This document shows positions 42,918 to 50,623 of a DNA stretch of 64,000 nt, one piece after another. The DNA lies in contig JAQUPZ010000012.1 of NCBI GenBank assembly GCA_028716365.1, positions 62,001 through 126,000 on the forward strand. Reading direction: 5' to 3'. The translations under genes were made by a program, and so were the position numbers. The notes beneath the pieces were generated by a model. The model was given only the letters and a program-made list of their open reading frames with translations, was not told the DNA's origin and did not search any database. Positions within the stretch are counted from its first letter, which is position 1. Every line of letters begins with the position of its first letter. Origin of the DNA: Kiritimatiellia bacterium (GTDB taxonomy: Bacteria > Verrucomicrobiota > Kiritimatiellia > UBA8416 > YA12-FULL-48-11).

Positions 42918-43826
42918 ATGAGTGCAGGGACTGATTCTGGATGGAAAGGCATTGTATTGGCCGGGGGAGTTGGGAGCAGGTTGCATCCGATTACCCTGGT
43001 CGCGAGTAAACAAATCCTGCCGGTGTACGACAAGCCGATGATCTACTATCCGCTTTCTACCCTGATGCTCGGAGGGATCAGGAACATACTCATTATTTCA
43101 ACTCCGAAAGACCTGCCTCGTTTTGAAGAATTGCTAGGAGATGGTTCAAGAATTGGTATTAATTTATCTTATGCCGTACAGGCAGAACCGAAAGGTATTG
43201 CGCAAGCATTTCTTGTGGGTAAAAAGTTCGCCGGGAAATCGAATGTATGTCTTATTCTTGGTGATAATCTGTTTTACGGGAAAATGGCTTTTTTGCGTAA
43301 AGCTCTCGAGCGCAGGATTGGAGCCACGATTTTTGGATATCCGGTATATGATCCGCAGAGGTATGGAGTTGTAGAATTTGATGCAGCGGGAAAAGTGTTA
43401 AGCATTGAAGAGAAACCGAAAAAGCCTAAGAGCAAATTTGCAATACCTGGTTTGTATTGCTACGACAACCGGGTTGTGGAGATAGCCAGTACTTTGAAGC
43501 CTTCAGCCAGGAACGAGCTTGAAATTACGGATGTAAACAAGGCTTATTTGAAGATGGGAGAATTACACGTTGAACTTCTTGGGCGGGGAATGGCCTGGCT
43601 GGATACAGGAACCCCAAAGAGTCTGCTCGAGGCGGGGAATTTCGTGGCAAGTATAGAAAACAGGCAGGGATTGAAGATTGGTTGTATTGAAGAGATAGCG
43701 TTTCGCATGGGTTGGCTTGATGCAATACAGCTGGCGAGACTGGCGGCTGATATGAAAGGCAATGAATATGGAAAATATCTGGAATCAATTCTGGATGAAA
43801 CCATATTACTGCAGAAAATCAGGTAA
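42918..43826 (+). CDS. rmlA: Glucose-1-phosphate thymidylyltransferase
   Basis: A 302-residue sugar nucleotidyltransferase; the first plus-strand gene of the polysaccharide run. Motifs: IVLAGGVGSRLHPIT, SKQILPVYDKPMIYYPLSTL, LILGDNLFYG, EEKPKKPKSKFAIPGLYCYD and MAWLDTGTPKSLLEA. It makes dTDP-glucose from dTTP and glucose 1-phosphate. ATG at 42918, with TGGAG upstream, is preferred to the TTG one codon earlier. The dehydratase (RmlB) and reductase (RmlD) of the rhamnose pathway are not in the window, so they must be elsewhere or the product feeds another dTDP-sugar. Confidence 0.9.
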   Translation: MSAGTDSGWKGIVLAGGVGSRLHPITLVASKQILPVYDKPMIYYPLSTLMLGGIRNILIISTPKDLPRFEELLGDGSRIGINLSYAVQAEPKGIAQAFLVGKKFAGKSNVCLILGDNLFYGKMAFLRKALERRIGATIFGYPVYDPQRYGVVEFDAAGKVLSIEEKPKKPKSKFAIPGLYCYDNRVVEIASTLKPSARNELEITDVNKAYLKMGELHVELLGRGMAWLDTGTPKSLLEAGNFVASIENRQGLKIGCIEEIAFRMGWLDAIQLARLAADMKGNEYGKYLESILDETILLQKIR

Positions 43827-43874
43827 ACATTTAGAACCGTTGATTTCATCAATTTTGAAATAAGTGAACGCCGG

Positions 43875-44372
43875 ATGGTAAAAAGTATGGATATGATTTG
43901 GAAAGAAGGGAAAATAAATGGCATTAAAATCAGGCCGGCTGGAAAATATGTTGACCAGAGGGGCTGGCTTGCTGAAATTTTCCGATCAGATGAAATACCG
44001 GCAGAAGAGATGCCGGCGATGGGCTATGTATCGATGACGCGGCCGGGAGTATCACGTGGACCCCATGAGCACCGTAAGCAGACAGACGTTTTTGGTTTTG
44101 TCGGGCCTGGTAATTTCCTGGTGAGACTGTGGGATAACAGGAAGGATTCCTCAACTTACGGAGTGATACAGATAGTGGAAGCTGGGGAGTCAAACCCTGT
44201 TGTTCTTACCGTCCCTCCTGGTATTGTTCATGGATATAGAAATATTTCTTCGACTGATGCCATGGTTTTTAACTTTCCAGACCGGCTTTTTGCGGGTAAG
44301 GGGAAAAAACAACCTGTTGATGAGATTCGTTACGAAAATATTGAAAACACGCCGTTTGTGATGAATGAATGA
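43875..44372 (+). CDS. dTDP-sugar 3,5-epimerase-like cupin (RmlC family)
   Basis: A 165-residue cupin of the RmlC/dTDP-4-keto-sugar epimerase type. DQRGWLAEIFRSDE, SRGPHEHRKQTDVF and VPPGIVHGYRNISS contain the His and aromatic residues of the active site. It is 48 bp after rmlA. The 3,5-epimerase acts on dTDP-4-keto-6-deoxyglucose, yet rmlB is not in the window. The stop overlaps the wecB start by 4 bp. An ATG at 43887 is an alternative start. Confidence 0.75.
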   Translation: MVKSMDMIWKEGKINGIKIRPAGKYVDQRGWLAEIFRSDEIPAEEMPAMGYVSMTRPGVSRGPHEHRKQTDVFGFVGPGNFLVRLWDNRKDSSTYGVIQIVEAGESNPVVLTVPPGIVHGYRNISSTDAMVFNFPDRLFAGKGKKQPVDEIRYENIENTPFVMNE

Positions 44373-45469
44373 GGTCTGTTGTGAAGAAAGCAGTATTGCT
44401 TGTCGGGGCGCGCCCGAATTACATGAAGATTGCTCCGTTATGGCGTGTGATGAAGCTGGAATCTGCCGGATTTGTTCCTGTGATAATCCATACCGGTCAA
44501 CATTATGACCCCCAGATGTCTGATATCTTCTTTGATGATCTTGCAATACCCCAGCCGGATGTCTGTCTTGATGTGGGATCCGGATCGCATGCTGAACAGA
44601 CCGGTAAGATAATGATTGCGTTGGAACCTGCACTCATGGGGATTGATCCGAATGTTCTGGTTGTGGTCGGTGATGTTAATTCTACCCTGGCGGGTGCGCT
44701 GGTTGCCGCAAAGATGGGCATACCGGTAGCACATGTTGAAGCGGGGTTAAGAAGTTTTGATCGAACCATGCCGGAAGAGATCAACAGGATGCTTACCGAT
44801 TCAATTTCCAGCATTCTTTTTACCTCCTGTAAAGATGCAGATAAGAACCTTAAGAAGGAAGGTATACCCCCGGAAAGAATACATTTTGTCGGGAATATAA
44901 TGATCGATAGCCTTGTAAAAGTCCTGCGTATAACAAATACATCAGATGTTCTTGAAAGAATGCGAGTTGAACCCGGGAAGTATGTGTGTGTGACCATACA
45001 CCGGCCATCGAATGTTGATGATATGCGTATTTTGAAGGAGATAATTTTGGCACTGGAAGATACAGGCCGGTCAATGCCTGTTGTATTTCCTGTACATCCA
45101 AGGACAAAAAAGATGATCGCGAGGCTGGGCTGGAAGTGGGGTAGTAACGGTTTGAGGATGGTGGAACCTCTTGGGTATGTGGATTTCATGCAGTTGATGT
45201 CGAACGCGGCCGTTGTTGTTACAGATTCCGGAGGAATACAGGAGGAAACAACATATCTTGGTATTCAATGTCTGACGATAAGAGAGAACACTGAAAGACC
45301 TATTACGATTGCCCAGGGGACAAACCGCTTGATCAAATCAGGGCACGAAGATATAGTCCGCGAACTTCAAGATGCTCTGAAGCGTATTGGCAGACCTGTT
45401 CCGCAGATTGAACTGTGGGATGGCAAGACGGCGGAACGGATTTTTGAAGTGTTAAAAAAGGTGATATAG
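44369..45469 (+). CDS. wecB: UDP-N-acetylglucosamine 2-epimerase (non-hydrolysing)
   Basis: A 366-residue WecB-type epimerase that makes UDP-ManNAc. GARPNYMKIAPLWRV, HTGQHYDPQMSDIFF, VVGDVNSTLAGALVA, HVEAGLRSFDRTMPEEINR and TDSGGIQEETTYLG are diagnostic. The ATG overlaps the preceding stop by 4 bp. With the TviB-type dehydrogenase downstream, the window can produce an N-acetyl-hexosaminuronate from UDP-GlcNAc. Confidence 0.95.
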   Translation: MRSVVKKAVLLVGARPNYMKIAPLWRVMKLESAGFVPVIIHTGQHYDPQMSDIFFDDLAIPQPDVCLDVGSGSHAEQTGKIMIALEPALMGIDPNVLVVVGDVNSTLAGALVAAKMGIPVAHVEAGLRSFDRTMPEEINRMLTDSISSILFTSCKDADKNLKKEGIPPERIHFVGNIMIDSLVKVLRITNTSDVLERMRVEPGKYVCVTIHRPSNVDDMRILKEIILALEDTGRSMPVVFPVHPRTKKMIARLGWKWGSNGLRMVEPLGYVDFMQLMSNAAVVVTDSGGIQEETTYLGIQCLTIRENTERPITIAQGTNRLIKSGHEDIVRELQDALKRIGRPVPQIELWDGKTAERIFEVLKKVI

Positions 45470-45498
45470 ATTCGATAATGGAAGGAGCATTAATTTAA

Positions 45499-46479
45499 AT
45501 GAAAAAAGCACTTGTTTGCGGAGCCGGCGGATTTATTGGCGGCCATTTGGTTAAGAGACTTAAGAGAGAGGGATATTGGGTTCGCGGGGTTGATATCAAG
45601 CGCCATGAATACGCCAAGTCTGCCGCCGATGAATTCTTAAAGCTGGACTTGCGGATTGAGAAAAACTGCAGAAAAGCGCTTAAAATTGAAGGTGGAGTTT
45701 TTGACGAGGTTTATCAGCTGGCGGCGGACATGGGCGGGATGGGTTTTATTCATTCCGCTGAATGTGAGATCATGCATAACAGCGCATTGATCAACATATA
45801 CATGATACATGCCGCGGCAGAGATGGGGATCAAGCGCTACTTCTTCTCGTCATCGGTATGTGTGTACAGGGACATGAAGATTGGCGAGCCTGAAATGTCC
45901 GAGTCTGGTGCCTTTCCCGCGCTGCCCGACAATGAGTATGGATGGGAGAAGATCTACTCCGAAAGAATCTGTATGGCTTATGGCAGAAAGTACGGGATGG
46001 CCATTCGAATTGCGAGGTTCCAGAATTGTTACGGGGTGGAAGGTACATGGACAGGTGGCAGGGAGAAGGCCCCTGCGGCTATGTGTCGGAAAGTAGCCGA
46101 GGTTGCTGACGGCGGAACCATAGAAATATGGGGTGACGGGACGGCTGTCCGTTCGTATACGTATGTCGATGATTTGGTGGACGGGATTTACCTGCTGATG
46201 CAGTCCGATCTTGAAGGTGCCGCAAACATCGGCCGTCCGGAGTATGTGTCGGTCAATGAGCTTGTGGCGATTGTCTGCGAAGTGGCCGGGAAGAAAGTAA
46301 ATGTGAATCATGTAAAGGGCCCTGTCGGGGTCCAATCCCGCAACTTCAGCAACGAAAGAATCTACTCGATAGGCTGGAAGTCGAAGATTTCCCTCAAAGA
46401 GGGTATCGAGAAAACGTATCCCTGGGTACAGAAACAAGTCAGAAAAGCTGCGCGCAAGGCGCAGAAAGTTACAACTTGA
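45499..46479 (+). CDS. NAD-dependent sugar epimerase (GDP-mannose 3,5-epimerase-like)
   Basis: A 326-residue extended short-chain dehydrogenase. GAGGFIGGHLVKRL is the NAD site; the catalytic Tyr-x3-Lys appears as YGWEKIYSERI, and VYQLAADMGGMGFIHSAECE and ARFQNCYGVEGTWTGGREKA are close to GDP-mannose 3,5-epimerase/GDP-fucose-like enzymes. Its product would be a GDP- or UDP-sugar for the polymer. AAGGAG lies 11 bp before the ATG. An extended structured gap separates it from the next gene. Confidence 0.8.
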   Translation: MKKALVCGAGGFIGGHLVKRLKREGYWVRGVDIKRHEYAKSAADEFLKLDLRIEKNCRKALKIEGGVFDEVYQLAADMGGMGFIHSAECEIMHNSALINIYMIHAAAEMGIKRYFFSSSVCVYRDMKIGEPEMSESGAFPALPDNEYGWEKIYSERICMAYGRKYGMAIRIARFQNCYGVEGTWTGGREKAPAAMCRKVAEVADGGTIEIWGDGTAVRSYTYVDDLVDGIYLLMQSDLEGAANIGRPEYVSVNELVAIVCEVAGKKVNVNHVKGPVGVQSRNFSNERIYSIGWKSKISLKEGIEKTYPWVQKQVRKAARKAQKVTT

Positions 46480-46520
46480 ATGGTTGTTCCTGTCATTGAC
46501 TTTAACCCGTCATTTTGATA

Positions 46521-46635
46521 CGTTCAAAACCAATTGAACGCACAATGGGTGGGTTTTCCCTGCAACCTGTGCGCCATAGTAATGGACGGACAGGGACGAA
46601 GGCGCATAACTTACGGGCACGGAGTGTGCCTTTTT
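46521..46635 (+). terminator. Structured leader with terminator-like hairpin
   Basis: Inverted repeats pile up in the 190-bp gap before the Wzy-like gene: CGTTCAA/TTGAACG (46521-46540), CGCACA/TGTGCG (46539-46573, with GGG-TTTT-CCC inside), GCGCC/GGCGC (46571-46605) and GGCAC-GGAGT-GTGCC (46616-46630) followed at once by TTTTT (46631-46635). The last is a rho-independent terminator shape; stems 1/2 and 2/3 share bases, so they exclude each other, as in an attenuator. Confidence 0.5.
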
Positions 46636-46669
46636 AATTCCTTTCTCCGCCATTTTTTGGAGCAATACA

Positions 46670-48097
46670 GTGATTCTTTTAAATAAGGTTTTTACGTGGT
46701 CAGGCTTCGGGTGTGTTTCATCGGTGGTTCTGGTTGCCCCCTGGCTTTTTGCCGCATGGGAGATGTGGTGGTTCTGGCCGTTCGTTGTTCTGATCTTTCT
46801 TTCCACTTTATTCTTCTCATTGAGGTTGATGATGTTTACCGGAACGGATGGATCTCCGGCGGTTGAACCTGCAACTGTCGGCAGGAATATTAAAAAAGCC
46901 ATTGTATTAAGTTATCTGACATTTCTGCTTTATATATTCGTAAGATTCATGCAAGCGGATGTTTTCATGGATGCAGAGAAAAGTTTCCTTCTTTTCTTTA
47001 CTCCATTCCTTCTCGGTATCCAGATTATTTTTGGTTTCGATCGAAAACAACTCAAGATTCTAAATACACTCATCCTGATGGATTTGTTGTTTCTGGGACT
47101 TTATGGAGTCATAAACCATCTTGGCTGGAAAAGTACGTATGTTCTATGGCGACCGGGTTATCCGCAATATGTAGAAGAAGTAAGGGCCACCGGAACGTAT
47201 TTTTGTCCTGATCATTTCTCCGGTATTATGGAAATCGCCATGTGTCTTGCTTTGGGGATTCTTCTGACGCGAGGAGTGGGTACACGACGTAAGATTTTTG
47301 CTGGGTTGATATTCCTGGTCGGACTGTTGGGTGTTTTGTTGAGCAAGTCCCGGGGAGGAGGATTAACGGTCCTTGTGATATGTGGGGTAGTGATAACCCT
47401 TGGTTTTGCGCAGTGGCCTGTGCTTGTGCGCTGGTATTGGCGGGCTGTAATCGGTGGACTTGCCTTACTGGCACTGATAGTTTTCAGCCACTGTGAAAGC
47501 AGTTACATGACCCGGTTCAGGGAACATTTTGGATGGAATCAGCTGCGTAATAAGCCGGTAAAGGAGATGGTCTCCGGAATTAAAGCAAGGCTTGTTGCAT
47601 CCTGTCGCGGCCAGATGATTTCCGCAGCTTTACGTGCCTGGAAGGAAAAACCTGTTTTTGGTATCGGATCGGGCATGCATCAAAATTTATGGCCGCATAT
47701 TGCCCCCAGCCCGGACGGTAATCGCGAACTTGGGATTTGGCCGACTTTCCCGAACAATGAGTTTCATTCTTATGAGGTACATAGCGACTGGGTCCAGCTT
47801 CTTGAAGAATACGGGATTGTCGGGTTGATTCTTTTTCTTGTGCCATTTCTTGTAGTGTTGATGGTCCTTCTTGCCGGAGTGAATAGAGAGGCTGCAGAAA
47901 TGGAGAGGCGGGATTGGAAAGCAACAGGTAATGATTCTTATTCGATTGTTCTTGGCGGTATTTTTGCATGTACAGCAATGGCTTTTCATTCTCTGGGTGA
48001 TTTCAACCTGCAAATGCCGGCAACTGTGTGGCTGATGGCGGCAATAGTGGCCATTCCTGTGGCATATATTCTAAATGCCGGAAGCCTGGAGTCGTGA
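46670..48097 (+). CDS. O-antigen ligase/polymerase-like membrane protein
   Basis: A 475-residue inner-membrane protein with about twelve helices, of the Wzy_C/WaaL class. The large periplasmic loop has GTYFCPDHFSGIMEIA, and near the end SYEVHSDWVQLLEEYGIVGL is the family hallmark. It polymerises or ligates surface glycan. GTG at 46670 is the start, with TTGGAG upstream. Its stop overlaps the next GTG start by 4 bp, coupling it to a lipid A-type phosphoesterase. Confidence 0.8.
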   Translation: MILLNKVFTWSGFGCVSSVVLVAPWLFAAWEMWWFWPFVVLIFLSTLFFSLRLMMFTGTDGSPAVEPATVGRNIKKAIVLSYLTFLLYIFVRFMQADVFMDAEKSFLLFFTPFLLGIQIIFGFDRKQLKILNTLILMDLLFLGLYGVINHLGWKSTYVLWRPGYPQYVEEVRATGTYFCPDHFSGIMEIAMCLALGILLTRGVGTRRKIFAGLIFLVGLLGVLLSKSRGGGLTVLVICGVVITLGFAQWPVLVRWYWRAVIGGLALLALIVFSHCESSYMTRFREHFGWNQLRNKPVKEMVSGIKARLVASCRGQMISAALRAWKEKPVFGIGSGMHQNLWPHIAPSPDGNRELGIWPTFPNNEFHSYEVHSDWVQLLEEYGIVGLILFLVPFLVVLMVLLAGVNREAAEMERRDWKATGNDSYSIVLGGIFACTAMAFHSLGDFNLQMPATVWLMAAIVAIPVAYILNAGSLES

Positions 48098-48774
48098 AAA
48101 CAGTTGTCCTGAGTGACCTTCATATCGGTTCCCGGTATTTCATGCATGGGCCGTTGAAGAGTCTTTTGGATCGTCTTCCTGAAAATGTCGATCTGGTGTT
48201 TAATGGCGATACTGTAGACCGACGCCGACGCAGGTTAACACCGATTCATCAGGAATCTCTGACATTAATACAGCAAGAGTCTCAAAAGAGACGGGTAATC
48301 TGGATTTGGGGCAATCATGACTGGAAATACAAACCTCCTGATCGCGGGAAGATTGAGTTTGTACGCAATTACAATATAGGAAAGCGTCTGTTTCTTTCTC
48401 ATGGTCACAATTTTGATTTCATAATGCCTTTCACCAGGCCGCTGATCGTTCTCATCCGCCTGATACATGATTTACGCGTTGATTTAGGGGCAGAACGTGT
48501 CCATGTGGCTTTCGCTGCCAAGAGGTTTGCCGGTCTTTATCGAGTGTTGCGACAGCACATAACAAAGACAGCCGTAAAGTTTGCGCGGAAGAATGGTTAT
48601 GAGACTGTTGCGTGCGGCCATACGCATTATGTTGAAGATATTATTATCGATGGGATCAGGTACATAAACACGGGTTCATGGACTGAGGCGCCGATATGTT
48701 GCCTTTTTGTGAACGGTGAAAAAATAGAATTAATACAAGTGGAACAAATTATAAGCCAAAAGAGGTTGCTATGA
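48094..48774 (+). CDS. LpxH-like metallophosphoesterase
   Basis: A 226-residue calcineurin-like phosphoesterase. The metal-site motifs DLHIGSRY, NGDTVDR, GNHDWKY and the histidine pairs in SHGHNFDF and GHTHYVE are all intact. UDP-2,3-diacylglucosamine hydrolase is the closest match, but the family is broad, so another substrate is possible. The GTG start overlaps the ligase gene by 4 bp, and the stop overlaps the regulator gene by 4 bp: an unusually tight three-gene unit. Confidence 0.8.
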   Translation: MKTVVLSDLHIGSRYFMHGPLKSLLDRLPENVDLVFNGDTVDRRRRRLTPIHQESLTLIQQESQKRRVIWIWGNHDWKYKPPDRGKIEFVRNYNIGKRLFLSHGHNFDFIMPFTRPLIVLIRLIHDLRVDLGAERVHVAFAAKRFAGLYRVLRQHITKTAVKFARKNGYETVACGHTHYVEDIIIDGIRYINTGSWTEAPICCLFVNGEKIELIQVEQIISQKRLL

Positions 48775-49274
48775 CTACAACGGAATATGACAGGATTGTT
48801 CGTCGCCTTGTTGAGGCGGCGGGACATGCAACGCAGTCCCTTGGCATAGGGCGGGTAATGGGGCAGATTTTTGCTTATCTTTACTTGAGCCGCGATCCGC
48901 GTTCACTTGATGACCTGACTTCGGCTCTCGGAATAAGTAAAGGCAGCGCGAGTATGGGTGTACGTCAACTTGAACAATGGGGTGCATTGGAGAAGGTGTG
49001 GGTAAAGGGAGACCGGAAAGATTATTACAGGGCGAGGGATAGTTTTGGGAAAATCATAAAAAATGTTATTCGAGATCTTGCCGGCAAGCGTATAGAGAGT
49101 TCATCCATATTGTTGAATGAGGTTGAAGAAATACTGAAGAAAAAAGGACAGAAAAGTGATAAGACTTCCGGGGAAGATGAATTCATCAAAGAACGTATTG
49201 AGAAAATAAGAGTATTTCAAAACAAGGCACAGGGAATGTGGGATAGTGTGATTCTAAAAATGCTATTAAAGTAA
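48771..49274 (+). CDS. GbsR/MarR-family transcriptional regulator
   Basis: A 167-residue winged-helix protein. DLTSALGISKGSASMGVRQLEQWGALEKV is the DNA-reading helix-turn-helix region, followed by a WVKGDRKDYYRAR wing and a long charged C-terminal coiled coil (about 105-165) for dimerisation. The ATG overlaps the phosphoesterase stop by 4 bp. It probably controls the polysaccharide or lipid genes nearby; the ligand is unknown. Confidence 0.82.
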   Translation: MTTTEYDRIVRRLVEAAGHATQSLGIGRVMGQIFAYLYLSRDPRSLDDLTSALGISKGSASMGVRQLEQWGALEKVWVKGDRKDYYRARDSFGKIIKNVIRDLAGKRIESSSILLNEVEEILKKKGQKSDKTSGEDEFIKERIEKIRVFQNKAQGMWDSVILKMLLK

Positions 49275-49311
49275 TTATTCAGAACTGTTTTCGAGAAAAG
49301 GAGATATGGGA

Positions 49312-50592
49312 ATGAAAAGAAAAGTTTCAGTTGTAGGTCTTGGTTATGTAGGACTGCCAGTTGCGGTTGCCATGGGAAAAATTACCAAAACCATAGGTTT
49401 TGATATCAAAGCTGACAGGATCATGGAATTAAAAGCCGGTAAAGACCACACTGGCGAGGTTTCTGCGGCGGACCTGAAAAAGGCGCATATTCTTTTTACC
49501 GATAAAATAGAAGATTTACGTCTCGCAGATTTTCATATTGTTGCAGTTCCAACACCTGTTGATAATGCCAATCGGCCTGATCTTACACCTGTCATACGTG
49601 CCTCGGAGACGGTTGGAAAGGCGCTTAAAAAGGGTGACATTGTTGTTTATGAGTCGACCGTTTATCCGGGCGCGACCGAGGAAGATTGCGTGCCGGTTCT
49701 GGAGCGGGTTTCGGGATTGAAATGTGGCCGGGACTTCAAGGTTGGATATAGTCCTGAGCGTATTAATCCGGGAGACAAGGAGCATACCTTTACAAAGATC
49801 AAAAAAGTCGTATCGGGGCAGGATGCGAAGACGTGTGACATTGTGGCGGAGGTTTATGGTTCAGTGGTGAAAGCAGGAGTATTCAAGGCCAGCAGCATCA
49901 AGGTTGCCGAGGCGGCTAAAGTTATTGAGAACACCCAGCGGGATTTAAATATAGCGTTGATGAACGAACTTGCGATTATTTTTGACAGGATGGGAATTGA
50001 TACAGGCGAAGTTCTTGAGGCGGCTGGAACTAAATGGAACTTTTTAAAATTCCGGCCCGGCCTTGTCGGCGGGCATTGCATTGGTGTTGACCCTTACTAC
50101 TTGACGCACAAAGCCGAACAGCTTGGCTACATTCCCCAGGTAATTCTTGCCGGTCGCCGCATCAATGACGGCATGGGCAAATTTGTGGCCCAGCAAACGA
50201 TAAAGGCGATGATTAATGCCGGACACAATGTACTTGGTTCTACAGTTACAGTGCTGGGTTTGACATTCAAGGAGAACTGTCCCGACCTGAGAAACTCAAA
50301 AGTGGCTGATATTATTACTGAGCTGAAGGAATATGGCGTCAAAGTACAAGTTGCTGATCCGAACGCTGATCCTGCTGAAGCAGAACATGAGTACGGCATA
50401 ACGCTAATGCCCTTCAAGAAGCTGCGCAAGGCTTCTGCCGTTATTATTGCTGTAGCTCACAAGGAATATCAGGCCCTGTCGCTAAAACAGATGTTGAAAT
50501 TGCTGGGCCGTAAACCGATGATTGTGGATGTCAAGGGTATCATAGATGGGACGGTGGCAGGCAGGGCTGGGATCAGTTTGTGGCGGTTATAA
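49312..50592 (+). CDS. UDP-N-acetylglucosamine C6-dehydrogenase (TviB/VipA type)
   Basis: A 426-residue nucleotide-sugar dehydrogenase. N-terminal VVGLGYVGLPVAVAMGK is the NAD site; STVYPGATEEDCVPVLE and VGYSPERINPGDKEHTF are typical of TviB/WbpO; the catalytic Cys lies in GGHCIGVDPYYLTHKAE. ATG at 49312 is preferred over 49306 because AAGGAG is then well spaced. It oxidises UDP-HexNAc to the 6-uronate, acting after or parallel to WecB. The last gene before a minus-strand radical SAM gene. Confidence 0.9.
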   Translation: MKRKVSVVGLGYVGLPVAVAMGKITKTIGFDIKADRIMELKAGKDHTGEVSAADLKKAHILFTDKIEDLRLADFHIVAVPTPVDNANRPDLTPVIRASETVGKALKKGDIVVYESTVYPGATEEDCVPVLERVSGLKCGRDFKVGYSPERINPGDKEHTFTKIKKVVSGQDAKTCDIVAEVYGSVVKAGVFKASSIKVAEAAKVIENTQRDLNIALMNELAIIFDRMGIDTGEVLEAAGTKWNFLKFRPGLVGGHCIGVDPYYLTHKAEQLGYIPQVILAGRRINDGMGKFVAQQTIKAMINAGHNVLGSTVTVLGLTFKENCPDLRNSKVADIITELKEYGVKVQVADPNADPAEAEHEYGITLMPFKKLRKASAVIIAVAHKEYQALSLKQMLKLLGRKPMIVDVKGIIDGTVAGRAGISLWRL

Positions 50593-50623
50593 GATCAACT
50601 TGCCAAGTCAATGCTGATTGATT

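Noticed and set aside
46508..46545. A tRNA suggested by a GGTTCAAA-like stretch
   Set aside because: It is part of an inverted repeat (CGTTCAA/TTGAACG) and no acceptor or anticodon arm can be drawn.
46521..46635. c-di-GMP-I riboswitch
   Set aside because: A GGGACGAAGGC stretch looks faintly similar, but the conserved CACGCACAGGGCAAACC-type core is not present.
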